Shown: positions 25,093-33,086, numbered from the stretch's first letter. The stretch is DNA of 64,000 nucleotides from Trebonia sp963771985 (GCA_963771985.1 CAVYVO010000010.1:322506-386505), one strand, 5' to 3'. Notes: a model not told the origin generated them from the letters alone. A program made the numbers and translations.

Positions 25093-25658
25093 CTTCTCTG
25101 GGCTCCTCCGTTGGGTGTCGCGGGCGTTCCTGCGGTTGTCATCGGGTTCTTCCTTTGGGCAGCGCATTCGGGGTTGCACCGGCGGGTGATGTCGGCGATG
25201 CGGCGCATGGTGCCGGGGAGCCACCGGTCGTGGAATTCGAGGGCCCGGTCGAGGTCGGGGCGTTTGCGGCTGTAGGTGCGGTGCCATTCGGCGGCCAGGG
25301 TGGACAGTTCCCAGATGGCGTGGGGGTGGTTCGCCCAGCAGGCGCGGAGCTGGTAGCCGCCGTATTCGGGCCGCAGGATGGTGTCTGTCCATTGCCTGAG
25401 TCCGGCAAGCTGAGCGGTGTATTCGGCGGGGTCGAGGCCGATCCAGGAGGGGGCGGTGTTGCCGCGCGGCTGCTGCTCGCGTTCGGTGAGGGTGCGGACG
25501 AGTTCGGCGAATCGGTCGGCGAGGTTGAGGTCTGCGGTGAGCCCAGCGCGGTCGAGCCGCTCGTTTATGAGGCGCATCTGGCCGCGCAGGGCGGCTACCT
25601 GCGCGGCCAGGTCGGCGACGGTGTTCGCGGACGGGGATGGCTCAGGCGGATTCGTCAT
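25089..25658 (-). CDS. DUF4913-like mobile-element protein
   Basis: 189 residues. N-terminal coiled coil (VADLAAQVAALRGQMRLINE), then a Trp-rich core: LRQWTDTILRPEYGGYQLR, CWANHPHAIWELSTLAAEW and FHDRWLPGTMRRIADI, the pattern of DUF4913 proteins found beside transfer ATPases on actinobacterial plasmids and ICEs. The start overlaps the end of traD by 17 bp, so translation is probably coupled. Role unknown. Confidence 0.65.
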   Translation of the reverse strand: MTNPPEPSPSANTVADLAAQVAALRGQMRLINERLDRAGLTADLNLADRFAELVRTLTEREQQPRGNTAPSWIGLDPAEYTAQLAGLRQWTDTILRPEYGGYQLRACWANHPHAIWELSTLAAEWHRTYSRKRPDLDRALEFHDRWLPGTMRRIADITRRCNPECAAQRKNPMTTAGTPATPNGGAQRR

Positions 25659-27279
25659 GGTCTTGTTCGTCGTATGCGGTGGCCGGGGCGATGCGGCGGC
25701 TGGCGAGGTCGGTGATGACCTGCGGCGGGACCGGTGAGACGGCGAGAGGGTTGCCGTAGCCGGGAAGCGGCTTGGGTGCCAGGCCGAGGCGGGCTTCGAT
25801 GCGCCGCCAGGATGGCCGGAACCTGATCACGACGGGGAACCGGTTGACGGACAGGACCAGGGCGTGCCAGTCGGGGAGCCGGGCCAGCAGCTCGGGCGGC
25901 ATGACCCGCTGCGCCTTGTCGCCGTCGCCGAGGGTGCCGCACAGCTTGGAGACGTCTTCGAGGGTGGCGATGTCGTGGATGCCGGGGAGGAAGATTTTCG
26001 TGCCTGCTGTCGACCAGACGGTGCTGGCGCCGTGTTCGCCGTACTTGTCGCGCAGCTGCCCCGTGGAGTGGACCACGGCGGCGACCTGGATGCCTTTGCC
26101 GGCGGAGTCGGCGAGCCAGGCGGGCAGGTCGACGGGGCACAGGTGCAGCTCGTCGAGCGCGAACAGCAGCCCGGGGTCGAGCTTGCGGTGCGGCCGGCTG
26201 AGTCCGTGGTGGCGGGCGGCGCGGTGTATGTAGGAGGCGAAGCAGCGGAACAGCGGCGCGCACGGCGCGCCGTCTCCGCCGGGGGCGAGCATGTAGATGG
26301 TGCCCTGGTTGTCGGTGAAGGTGCCGACGTCGAACGGCCGGGCGCCGGAGCCGGTGACCATGGCGCGGATGTCGGGGATGGCCAGCCAGGTCAGCGCCTT
26401 GCTCATGGTCAGCCGGATGGAGTCGGCGGTCTTGCCGGGCCGGTCGAGCTCGGCGAGGCTGCCGAACAGCTCCGGGGACGCGGCGGGATGGGCGCGGGCG
26501 TCCTCGACCGTGCCGGTGCCGTACCCGTTGGACCAGGCCCACACGTCGCCCATGTCGCCGCCGAGCAGCGCAGCGGCGTGCATGGCGGCGGCGAGCGCGG
26601 CGGCGGACTTCTCGACCCACCAGGCCATCTCCCCCACGTTGGCGACGGCGCCGACGAGGTCGGCGGCGCGGCGGATGGCCTCGGCCGGGTCCTCGCAGCC
26701 GATCGTCATGCCCCACCCGAACGTGGACGGGATGCCGGAGACGTTCTCGGGGTTGAAGATCTCGACAGGGCCGAGCCGGGCACGGTACCCGGCGGTGGCC
26801 GTGTAGATGTCGGGGCGGGACTCGGTGACCAGCGCCGCGCCGGGATGGTCGATGACCCGGTTGGCGAGCATCCCGGATTTCCCTGAGCGGGGCAGGGACA
26901 GGATGATGGTCTGGTCCTCGGCGCGGGCGTAGACGCGGCGGAAGTACTGGGCGCGGCCGAGCCGGATGGCGTAGGCGGTGGTGCGGGACAGGGCGCGGTG
27001 ATGCAGCCGCATCGACGGACGAGCGCGCCGGCCGTGCCGCAGGGCCGCTAGCCGGGACCAGCGGACCGCCAGTTCAGCGAGAGTAGCGAACCCGGGTCCG
27101 GGGCGGAGCCGGAACATGATCCGCCACCGCATCCGCCGCACCCGCTGGGAGGAAAACAGCGTGAGCCTGGCGGAGAGCATCGCTACCAGGGCGAGCGCGA
27201 GCAGGACGACCGCGAGCTTGACGGATGTCGCCACGGCGAGCGCGATCGCGAGCGCGGCGAGGATCAGGAAGATGGTCAT
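25642..27279 (-). CDS. TraD/VirD4-like coupling ATPase
   Basis: 545 residues from ATG 27279, which overlaps the stop of the DUF2637 gene (ATGA). N-terminal hydrophobic segment (TIFLILAALAIALAVATSVKLAVVLLALALVAML) anchors it in the membrane. Walker A SLPRSGKSGML (~128) and Walker B LLFALDELHL (~370) follow, with a TraM-recognition-like region IQVAAVVHSTGQLRDKYG. It should bring the relaxase-DNA complex to a transport channel. Because of an upstream frameshift the frame is open through the DUF2637 gene, giving a false 873-residue fusion. Confidence 0.8.
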   Translation of the reverse strand: MTIFLILAALAIALAVATSVKLAVVLLALALVAMLSARLTLFSSQRVRRMRWRIMFRLRPGPGFATLAELAVRWSRLAALRHGRRARPSMRLHHRALSRTTAYAIRLGRAQYFRRVYARAEDQTIILSLPRSGKSGMLANRVIDHPGAALVTESRPDIYTATAGYRARLGPVEIFNPENVSGIPSTFGWGMTIGCEDPAEAIRRAADLVGAVANVGEMAWWVEKSAAALAAAMHAAALLGGDMGDVWAWSNGYGTGTVEDARAHPAASPELFGSLAELDRPGKTADSIRLTMSKALTWLAIPDIRAMVTGSGARPFDVGTFTDNQGTIYMLAPGGDGAPCAPLFRCFASYIHRAARHHGLSRPHRKLDPGLLFALDELHLCPVDLPAWLADSAGKGIQVAAVVHSTGQLRDKYGEHGASTVWSTAGTKIFLPGIHDIATLEDVSKLCGTLGDGDKAQRVMPPELLARLPDWHALVLSVNRFPVVIRFRPSWRRIEARLGLAPKPLPGYGNPLAVSPVPPQVITDLASRRIAPATAYDEQDHDESA

Positions 27280-28263
27280 GACGGGCTCCCGTCGGGGTTG
27301 CCGGGGGTGTCGAAGACGGTGGTGCGGGCGTCGCGGACTGCTTTTTCGCACCATGAGCGGCGCCGGCCGGTGGCCTGCATGAGCGCCGGGTAGTCGGGCT
27401 GCCAGCGTTCCCCGGCGGTGATGGCGTCGCGGATCTCGTCGGCGAGGCGGGTGATGACGGCGTTCTCTGTCGACGGCGGGCATCGGCCAGGGGCCCGTAC
27501 GATCGTCTGTCCGTACGTACGGGTTCGTACGGGGTCGTACGGGTGGCAGCGGGGCTGCGTCGAGCACGGCGCGGCGCAGCCCGCGGGCTGTTTCGGGTGC
27601 GGCGAGCATGAAGCGCAGCGAGTACAGGACGAGCAGGCCGGTCAGTTTGGCGGTGGCGGCTGCGGCGCGGCCGAGGGTGGCCCATGCGGAGGGTTCGGCG
27701 TCGGCGAGGACGTGGCGGCGGATCACGGCGACGACCCTGTCGACGACGACGGCCAGGGTGAGCGGGGCGATGATGTAGGCGGCGACGGAGCGGGGGCTGG
27801 CGGTGTCGGCGTCGGAGACGTTCATGTAGGCCGACGCGGCGGCGCACGCCAGGATGAGCGCTCGTTCGGTGCGTGATGTTTTTCCGGCGCGGGACAGGCC
27901 GAGAGCGAGCAGGGTGAACACGATCATCAGCAGGTCGAGCAGCAGCGCCTCGATGATGCTGGCGGCCTGGTGGTGGCGGACGGCGAACACGTACTGCTGC
28001 TGGGCGTCAAAACTGACATACAGCGCGCCGCCGCCGATCAGGACCAGCAGCCATGCTGCCGCGCTGATCAGTACTGATCCGGGTGCGCGGCCGGTTCCGG
28101 CCAGCCGCCGGATGTTGGTGATGTGGCGGGTGTCTGGGCTGCCGGGCTGTGCGACTTCGAACAGGCCGGGCCCGTCCGGGATGTGATGGTTCACGGGGTT
28201 GTCTCCTTTGGCCTGGCGGCTGAGCCCGGCGGGCAGGCCGGCGGGCTGGTGCTGGGCGGTCAT
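27276..28263 (-). CDS. DUF2637 membrane protein, frameshifted
   Basis: Starts at ATG 28263. Four hydrophobic segments: VLISAAAWLLVLIGGGALYV, IIEALLLDLLMIVFTLLALG, ALILACAAASAYMNV and VAAYIIAPLTLAVVVDRVV, as in DUF2637/Spd-like spread proteins that help intra-mycelial transfer. The C-terminal HTH-like part (ENAVITRLADEIRDAI, MQATGRRRSWCEKAVRDA) is in another frame and ends at 27276. The shift is near 27470, at GTCGACAGAGAACGC, and one base too many would explain it. Whether it is a mutation, a sequencing error or translational frameshifting is open. Confidence 0.65.
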
Positions 28264-28472
28264 GTGCCTGCCTCCAGTTCGGCTTCGGCCTGGAGCTCGG
28301 CGTCGGCGCCGGGGCGTTGCAGGTAGCGCATGTGGACGGCTTGTTCCGTCTTGGCGGCGTGCTCGCGTTCGGCGCGGGTGGCGGCGGGGTCGGCGAGGAC
28401 GGCGGCTGTCTTGGCGGTGGCCGCGTCCAGGTCTGCTCTGGTGGGCAGCAGGCCGTCTGCGATGCTGGTCAT
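28260..28472 (-). CDS. Small transfer-operon protein
   Basis: 70 residues, ATG 28472 with AAGGAGAA 8 bases upstream. Helical, Ala/Arg/Glu-rich (ADLDAATAKTAAVLADP, RAEREHAAKTEQ), ending ELQAEAELEAGT. Overlaps the DUF2637 start by ATGA; its last codons supply the GGAGG site for that gene. No family recognised. Preceded by leader hairpin 1. Confidence 0.6.
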   Translation of the reverse strand: MTSIADGLLPTRADLDAATAKTAAVLADPAATRAEREHAAKTEQAVHMRYLQRPGADAELQAEAELEAGT

Positions 28473-28503
28473 TGGCGGTTCTCCTTCCGGGGTGCTGCCG
28501 GAA

Positions 28504-28549
28504 GGGCCGGGGACGGCGGGTGTAGGAACCTTGGGACCGTCCCCGGCCC
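28504..28549 (-). promoter_or_regulatory. Leader hairpin 1
   Basis: On the minus strand a perfect 13-bp stem (GGGCCGGGGACGG) encloses a 20-nt loop containing TTCCTACACCCG. It is followed by CCTTCCGG..CCGGAAGG, which can pair over the ribosome site of the 28472 gene. The loop motif recurs in leader hairpin 2 on a different stem. Confidence 0.6.
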
Positions 28550-28560
28550 CGTTCAGGCGG

Positions 28561-28707
28561 TTAGCTGGCCTCGGCTTCGGGTTCTGGTTCGGCTTCGCGC
28601 TGGGCTTGCAGGCAGGCGTCCCAGGCGTCGCGGACGGATCGGGGTTCGTTTCCTGGTCCGTGGTTCTGGCCGGGCCGCGGGTGGTGGACGATGGTCACCT
28701 TGGCCAT
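28561..28707 (-). CDS. Small transfer-operon protein
   Basis: 48 residues, too short to be noticed by length filters: ATG 28707, TAA 28561-28563, with AAGGAGAA 7 bases before the start. Begins MAKVTIVHHPRPGQNHGPG, contains SVRDAWDACLQAQ and ends EAEPEPEAEAS, the acidic tail typical of this operon. Sits between two leader hairpins. Function unknown. Confidence 0.55.
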   Translation of the reverse strand: MAKVTIVHHPRPGQNHGPGNEPRSVRDAWDACLQAQREAEPEPEAEAS

Positions 28708-28737
28708 GGGCTGCTTCTCCTTCCGGGTGCGGGGAGA

Positions 28738-28775
28738 CGGAGGACCAGCGGGTGTAGGAAGGGGCTGGTCTTCCG
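28738..28775 (-). promoter_or_regulatory. Leader hairpin 2
   Basis: Minus-strand stem CGGAAGACCAGC / GCTGGTCCTCCG (11 of 12 paired) with a 14-nt loop CCCTTCCTACACCC, 31 bases before the 28707 start. The loop motif is the same as in hairpin 1 while the stem sequence differs, and CCTTCC in the loop is complementary to the GGAAGG of the ribosome site. 28776-28850 shows nothing else. Confidence 0.6.
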
Positions 28776-28850
28776 CCCGGGCTGATTGCCCGGAGCGGCG
28801 CCCGTGCGGTGACGGGCACCACCCGGCGGGCCGTCAGGACCGCCGTCAGC

Positions 28851-29708
28851 TCATGTCCAGGTGTCGCGAGCGTGCGTCATGCTGCTGGTCACCTCCCCTC
28901 CGTCCGTGCCGTCGTCTTCCGCTTCTTGTGCTGGCTGCCAGCGGTAGGCGTCGGGCCGGTCCTGCCAGGTCCTGCGGGCGCGGCGGCGGGCGGCCGGGGT
29001 GTGTCCGGGGGCGTCGGGGAGGCTGGCCAGCAGCGAGCGGCGGCCTTTCGGGGTGGCGCGTACCGTGTCCCAGTCGATGCCGCATGCGGTGAGGGTGTAC
29101 TCGGTGATGTCGAGGTCGGCGGTGCGGTACAGGGGCACGCTGCGGGTGTCGCGGCGGTCGAACGGGCCGTGGGCCCAGCCGGCCGGGGTGAGCAGGCCGG
29201 CGCGGATCAGGTGGCCGAGGTCGGCGCGGCGGATCCGGAGATACTCGGCGGCTTCGGCGGCGATGCGCAGCCGGCCGGCGCGGTTTGCCTCCGCCGCCGC
29301 GCTGGCGTCGGTGAACGCCTCCAGGGCGCGCCCGTCATAGACCGTGAAGCCCTTGTAGTGGCCGGTGAAGGGGATCAGGCCGCGGCGGGCCAGTTCGGTC
29401 ACGCCGTCGCTGGTTACCGGTATGCCGAGCCGCCCGGTGAGGACGTCGGCGGCACGCATCGCCCCCAGGTCCGGGATAGAGCCGACGGCGGCGCGGATGT
29501 CCTTGATCCGGGCGGCTGCCTCCCGTGCGACGGCGGCCGGCCATTTCCCGCCGCGGGTGTCCGGGCCGGGGATCAGGCCGCCGGCAAGGGCGCGGTCGAG
29601 CTGCCAGCGGGCCAGGCCGAGGAACTCGGCGAGCTGGACCGGGCCGTACTCCCGGAGCGTGGCCAGCCGGACCAGTTCTTCAAGCTGCCGGCCGTGTCCG
29701 GCGCTCAC
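28851..29708 (-). CDS. HTH-repeat protein of the transfer operon
   Basis: 285 residues from GTG 29708, overlapping the previous gene's stop (GTGA) with a GGAGG site 7 bases away. It contains two or three winged-helix-like units: YGPVQLAEFLGLARWQLDRAL, MRAADVLTGRLGIPVTSDGV and AAEYLRIRRADLGHLIRAGLL, each followed by a short wing-like strand. Likely DNA-binding; could be a replication or transfer regulator of the element. Length and layout do not match a family I can name. Confidence 0.55.
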   Translation of the reverse strand: MSAGHGRQLEELVRLATLREYGPVQLAEFLGLARWQLDRALAGGLIPGPDTRGGKWPAAVAREAAARIKDIRAAVGSIPDLGAMRAADVLTGRLGIPVTSDGVTELARRGLIPFTGHYKGFTVYDGRALEAFTDASAAAEANRAGRLRIAAEAAEYLRIRRADLGHLIRAGLLTPAGWAHGPFDRRDTRSVPLYRTADLDITEYTLTACGIDWDTVRATPKGRRSLLASLPDAPGHTPAARRRARRTWQDRPDAYRWQPAQEAEDDGTDGGEVTSSMTHARDTWT

Positions 29709-29980
29709 TGCCCGGCCTCCGGTTCTGTTTCGGCCGTAGCCTCGGTGCCGGCGGCGGGGGGCTGGCGCTCCCCCGGCCAGGCCGTGCCCCACCGGGCGGC
29801 GGCCTGGCGGAATGACCCGGCCCTGGCGGGGGTGGATGCCTGGCCGGTTTCCCATTCCTGGCAGCATCCGGCGTCGTGGATGACGGCCATGGTGAGCCCG
29901 TGGCCGCGTTCATCGATTCCCGGGCATTGGTCGGCGCCGAGCCGTATGCCGGGTCCGGGGTGAGAGATGCCGACCGTCAT
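29705..29980 (-). CDS. Small transfer-operon protein
   Basis: 91 residues, ATG 29980 overlapping the upstream stop (ATGA). Contains ISHPGPGIRLGADQCPG, HDAGCCQEWETGQAS and RAGSFRQAAARWGTAW, then ends TEATAETEPEAGQ. The Cys pair and His residues are notable but give no known domain. Other actinobacterial element proteins use a similar W-x-T-G segment. Confidence 0.55.
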   Translation of the reverse strand: MTVGISHPGPGIRLGADQCPGIDERGHGLTMAVIHDAGCCQEWETGQASTPARAGSFRQAAARWGTAWPGERQPPAAGTEATAETEPEAGQ

Positions 29981-30159
29981 TGCCCGGCCTCCGCCTCAAG
30001 CTCGCGCGAGAGTTGCAGGTACCTGTCCCAGGCGTTGAGCACCGCCTCGGCCCTGGCGGTCAGCGTGTAGGGGACCGGCTGGTCAGCCGGGCCGGGGGAA
30101 GGTGCGCTCGTGCGGTGGCCGGGACACGGGCTTTCGGCAGGGCAGCAGGGAAAGCTCAT
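29977..30159 (-). CDS. Small transfer-operon protein
   Basis: 60 residues, ATG 30159 with GGAGG 7 bases upstream inside the preceding gene. MSFPCCPAESPCPGH gives three cysteines within 12 residues, possibly metal-binding, then YTLTARAEAVLNAWDRYLQL and the tail ELEAEAGQ. Overlaps both neighbours by 4 bp. Not recognised. Confidence 0.5.
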   Translation of the reverse strand: MSFPCCPAESPCPGHRTSAPSPGPADQPVPYTLTARAEAVLNAWDRYLQLSRELEAEAGQ

Positions 30160-30488
30160 GCGCTTGCCTCCATTTCTGATTCGGGTTCGGGCCGGGCGTG
30201 CGGCCTGCTGGTTTCCCGGCCGGGGAAGTCGCCGGGCCGCGGGTCTGCGAAGTGCTCCCGGCCGCCTGGCCCCCATCGCCGTTGTTCGAGTTCGGCGTGG
30301 CCAGGGCCGCCGAGGCCGGAGCGGGCGGCCTGGTTCCACCGGGCGGCCTGGTCGGCGTCGGCTTGCTGGTAACCGGCGCGGTAGCCGTCGGCATGCCCGG
30401 CCTCGTACATGTCGCGGGCGAGCTGGTTGCAGTAACGGGTCTCGGCCTCGATCGTCTCGGCGACCTCGATCGCTTCTTCCGGGCTCAC
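30156..30488 (-). CDS. Small transfer-operon protein
   Basis: 110 residues, GTG 30488 in a GTGA overlap. N-terminal helix MSPEEAIEVAETIEAETRYC, then YEAGHADGYRAGYQQADADQAARW (a repeated GY-x-AG-type pattern seen in other actinobacterial element proteins) and a tail PEPESEMEASA. Not assigned. Confidence 0.5.
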   Translation of the reverse strand: MSPEEAIEVAETIEAETRYCNQLARDMYEAGHADGYRAGYQQADADQAARWNQAARSGLGGPGHAELEQRRWGPGGREHFADPRPGDFPGRETSRPHARPEPESEMEASA

Positions 30489-30652
30489 CGGTCCGCCTCC
30501 GGTCCGTTCCCGGTGGCGAGCTGGCGCAGGTCGTGCAGCGCGGTGAGCCGGCTGAGCGCGGCGGGGGTGTTTCCGGTGCGAAGCGAGCCGGGGAAGCGTG
30601 CGCCGAGCCAGAGTTCTTCGGCCGCCTGCGGGCCGGGGCGGTGCCTGTTCAC
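30485..30652 (-). CDS. Small transfer-operon protein
   Basis: 55 residues, GTG 30652 overlapping the upstream stop and TGA at 30485-30487 overlapping the next start, so its frame is fixed by coupling on both sides. Sequence includes QAAEELWLGARFPGSL and ALSRLTALHDLRQLATG. No domain recognised. Confidence 0.5.
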   Translation of the reverse strand: MNRHRPGPQAAEELWLGARFPGSLRTGNTPAALSRLTALHDLRQLATGNGPEADR

Positions 30653-31074
30653 TGGCCTGCCTCTGGCTCGGGTTCGGGCGGTCGCGGGCAGCTGGCGGCG
30701 CCGGGTCCGGTCAGGTGCTCGGGGTAGCGGTAGTCGTGTGCGCCGATGGGCCCGGAGACTCGCATGTAGGTTTCGTGCTGTCCGCGGAGGCGGGCGACGT
30801 ACAGGTCATCCGGTTCGGCATGGTTAGCTTCAGCGCGTGCCGCTGATTCGCCCGCGAGCGGCCGCATCGTCGCGGCCAGCTCCCGCAGGTTCCCGGGTGC
30901 GTCCGGCGTGGCGCCGATCTTGTCGGCCCACGCGAGGACCTGCGCCGCCCGGTCCCGCTCACCCTCATAGGCCGCAGTGCGGCGCCAGTCACGTTCGGCA
31001 CGCGCGTCCGGGTGGTCGGACAGCAGCCACTCATAGAACCGGTCATCCGCGCTGACCTCGTAGCCGCCGCTCAT
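30649..31074 (-). CDS. Transfer-operon protein of unknown function
   Basis: 141 residues, ATG 31074 in an ATGA overlap with the GIY-YIG gene. Helical and charged: DDRFYEWLLSDHPDARAERD, RAAQVLAWADKIGATPD, LRELAATMRPLAGESAA; ends PRPPEPEPEAGQ. Cytoplasmic. Not recognised. Confidence 0.5.
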   Translation of the reverse strand: MSGGYEVSADDRFYEWLLSDHPDARAERDWRRTAAYEGERDRAAQVLAWADKIGATPDAPGNLRELAATMRPLAGESAARAEANHAEPDDLYVARLRGQHETYMRVSGPIGAHDYRYPEHLTGPGAASCPRPPEPEPEAGQ

Positions 31075-31664
31075 GATCCGGCCTCCGGTTCTGCGAGTGC
31101 AGCCTCGGCTTGCGGTGCGGGTCCGGGTCCGGCCCATTTGGCTTGGAGCTGGTCGACGAGCGCCACGATTTCGGGAGTGAAGTGCTGCGCATCGGGGGCC
31201 GGGCGTGGCCCGGGTACGACGCGAGCCTCTTTGCGGCTGGCCGAGGCGGCGGCCGGCTGTGCTGACGTGTTTTCCGGGGCCTGGGAGAGGCCGAGCATGT
31301 CGAGCAGGAGCCCGCGTTCATGCTGGCTGGCACGGTCCCACCCGGCGCGGGCTAGTGCCTGTTCCTGGCTGAGTTCCCCGGCCTGGTAGCTCTCGATGGC
31401 CTTGCATACTCCGCATCTGCGGGCTGCGCCGTGCTGCTTCAGCTGCCGCTCGCGGTCGGCTCCGCCGGGTTCGGTCTGGGCGAGGACCCAGGAGCCGCCG
31501 CGTTCCACCTGGACCTGGGTGAGGCGGGCGCCGCGGCCGAGAGCGTGATCGGTGAGCCGCTCAGGCAGGCGCTTCTCGTTTCGGGTGGAGCCGGTGTAGT
31601 GCTTGGCGTGGGCGATCGGCGGCCATAGGTGCAGGGTGTAGACGATGCCGCGGATCATTGTCAT
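31071..31664 (-). CDS. GIY-YIG-like nuclease domain protein
   Basis: 197 residues, ATG 31664 (ATGA overlap). The N-terminal 90 residues fit a GIY-YIG fold: GIVYTLHLWPP, HAKHYTGSTRN, then RLTDHALGRGARLTQVQVERG and ERQLKQHGAARRCGVC, the latter with a Cys pair. GIY-YIG proteins are small nucleases; actinobacterial elements often carry this short variant. The middle (LSQEQALARAGWDRASQ) and acidic tail are of unknown role. Confidence 0.6.
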   Translation of the reverse strand: MTMIRGIVYTLHLWPPIAHAKHYTGSTRNEKRLPERLTDHALGRGARLTQVQVERGGSWVLAQTEPGGADRERQLKQHGAARRCGVCKAIESYQAGELSQEQALARAGWDRASQHERGLLLDMLGLSQAPENTSAQPAAASASRKEARVVPGPRPAPDAQHFTPEIVALVDQLQAKWAGPGPAPQAEAALAEPEAGS

Positions 31665-32605
31665 GGCCGCTTGTCTTCCGGCCGGGTCCTCAGCCGCAGG
31701 TGCGGCAGGCGCCCGGCGGCGCGCTCGGTGTCAGCGATCGACCGCCCGGATGGGTAGTCCTTCGGGGCGATCCCGGACCAGGGCAATGGAGTCGTGCTCG
31801 CCGCGGCGTTGATGAGCCTTTCTTCGGGCACCTCCCCCCAATAAGGGCTGTCGCCGCGCCAGGTCCGCTCGCCGGTATCGATGGTGATCTCGACGGGGAC
31901 GCCGGGGCAGGTCCGTGCGGCCTCGGTGAGCACGGCCGCCTGCCGCGCCTGGCCGTAGATGCGAGGGTCGTCCTCGTACTGCAGGTCATCGAGGGCGGCT
32001 TCCCGGTCGCACAGCACGTCGTGCGCTGCCTCATCCGCGGCGGACCGGGGCACGGTGACGATGGTGCCCGGCCGGTACAGTTGATCGGTCTCAGCCTGAG
32101 GTGCGGGGATATCGAAGACATCGGCCCAGTCAGGTGCGCCGGGGTCGAGCGCGCTCCACCTCCGGTCCTCGCCCAGGCGGTACCGCCACAGGTGCCGGTC
32201 CTGCTGTTCTGCGAGGACCTGGCGGGAGTCCTCGTACAGGTCGGCGTAGCCCAAGTCGGCCAGGATCTCTGCGGGCCGCAGTACCACACGAATGGGTTCG
32301 GAGCGGTGCTCCATCAGATGCGCGGAATCGTGGCCGACGGTCGATTCGAGCAGGCTGCGCACCGCGTCGGCCTCCCACGACCCGGGCCGCCCCTCTAGGG
32401 CCCTGTCCACGCTGCCAACGTTCGCAGCGGCGCCAGCGAGGGCCAGGGTGACGAACTCGGCCCAGTCGGCCGGTTCCGTCTGGAGGGGGTGAGGCTTCCA
32501 CCCGCCATCCTCGGCTCGCGTCAGCACCGGCCGCCGCAGCCGCGCCGCCTCGGTCAGGACCCGGACCGCGTCCGCCAGGACCTCGTCCCAGCCGCCGCCG
32601 GTCAC
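31661..32605 (-). CDS. Transfer-operon protein of unknown function
   Basis: 314 residues from GTG 32605 in a GTGA overlap with the HTH gene. Segments: WDEVLADAVRVLTEAARL, LALAGAAANVGSVDRALEGR, PAEILADLGYADLYEDSRQVL, TVPRSAADEAAHDVLCDRE and AARTCPGVPVEITIDTGERTW. Acidic, no membrane segment, no recognised catalytic motif. Second gene of the operon. Confidence 0.5.
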   Translation of the reverse strand: MTGGGWDEVLADAVRVLTEAARLRRPVLTRAEDGGWKPHPLQTEPADWAEFVTLALAGAAANVGSVDRALEGRPGSWEADAVRSLLESTVGHDSAHLMEHRSEPIRVVLRPAEILADLGYADLYEDSRQVLAEQQDRHLWRYRLGEDRRWSALDPGAPDWADVFDIPAPQAETDQLYRPGTIVTVPRSAADEAAHDVLCDREAALDDLQYEDDPRIYGQARQAAVLTEAARTCPGVPVEITIDTGERTWRGDSPYWGEVPEERLINAAASTTPLPWSGIAPKDYPSGRSIADTERAAGRLPHLRLRTRPEDKRP

Positions 32606-32976
32606 CGCGCCGCTCCCGCCATGCGGTCCCGCCATCGCTCAGCGAACGCGGCCAGATCGGCCGTGTCCATGCCGCTGGCGGCGAAATCGTCCGCGAACCG
32701 GCGCGGGAAACGGCGGGTGGTCTGCCGGGCTCCCCGGCACACCACTGTGTGCGGCAGTACGCCGGCGATGGCCAGCCGCCGCACCGTCTCCCGCGAGACC
32801 CCCAGCCGCCGGGCGAACTCGCCCGCGGTCAGGAAATCCGCGGCGTCTTCAGCGCCCTCAGGCAGCGACCGCGGCGGCGGGTTCAGCACCGCCACGACGG
32901 CCCTAGCTAGCGCCTCCAGCAAGCCCGGTGGCACCGGCTCCTCGTTCAACGAAGCGGTCACCTGCTGATCGGTCAC
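32602..32976 (-). CDS. HTH protein, excisionase-like
   Basis: 124 residues from GTG 32976 with GGGAGGAG 7-8 bases upstream. A MerR/Xis-type HTH is evident: DFLTAGEFARRLGVSRETVR, then LAIAGVLPHTVVC and an RFPRRFADDF wing. Excisionases of this type bend DNA to direct the integrase to excise; they can also be transcriptional regulators. It is the first gene of the ~8-kb operon, transcribed away from the repressor gene, and 98 bp from a palindrome. Confidence 0.65.
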   Translation of the reverse strand: MTDQQVTASLNEEPVPPGLLEALARAVVAVLNPPPRSLPEGAEDAADFLTAGEFARRLGVSRETVRRLAIAGVLPHTVVCRGARQTTRRFPRRFADDFAASGMDTADLAAFAERWRDRMAGAAR

Positions 32977-33068
32977 AGGCTGACTCCTCCCGTACTCCTG
33001 GGAGGCCTAGCCGGGTGCCACATCCGGAGCGCTGGTGGCTCCGAGCCGACCTCACCACTGCTCTGTCT

Positions 33069-33086
33069 CCTCTAGTCGCCTAGAGG
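33069..33086. promoter_or_regulatory. Palindromic operator, probably for the GntR repressor
   Basis: CCTCTAG-TCGC-CTAGAGG, an 18-bp perfect inverted repeat between the repressor gene and the HTH/Xis-like operon, near an AT-rich TTATAACATGTATAG. HutC-type GntR proteins bind CTAG-centred palindromes. A partial site (GTCTAGTAC) lies at the other end of the repressor gene. Confidence 0.5.

Noticed and set aside
25642..28263. Single 873-residue DUF2637-TraD fusion
   Set aside because: TraD-like gene has its own coupled ATG at 27279 and the natural DUF2637 C-terminus is in another frame; fusion is produced by one indel. Kept as a finding.
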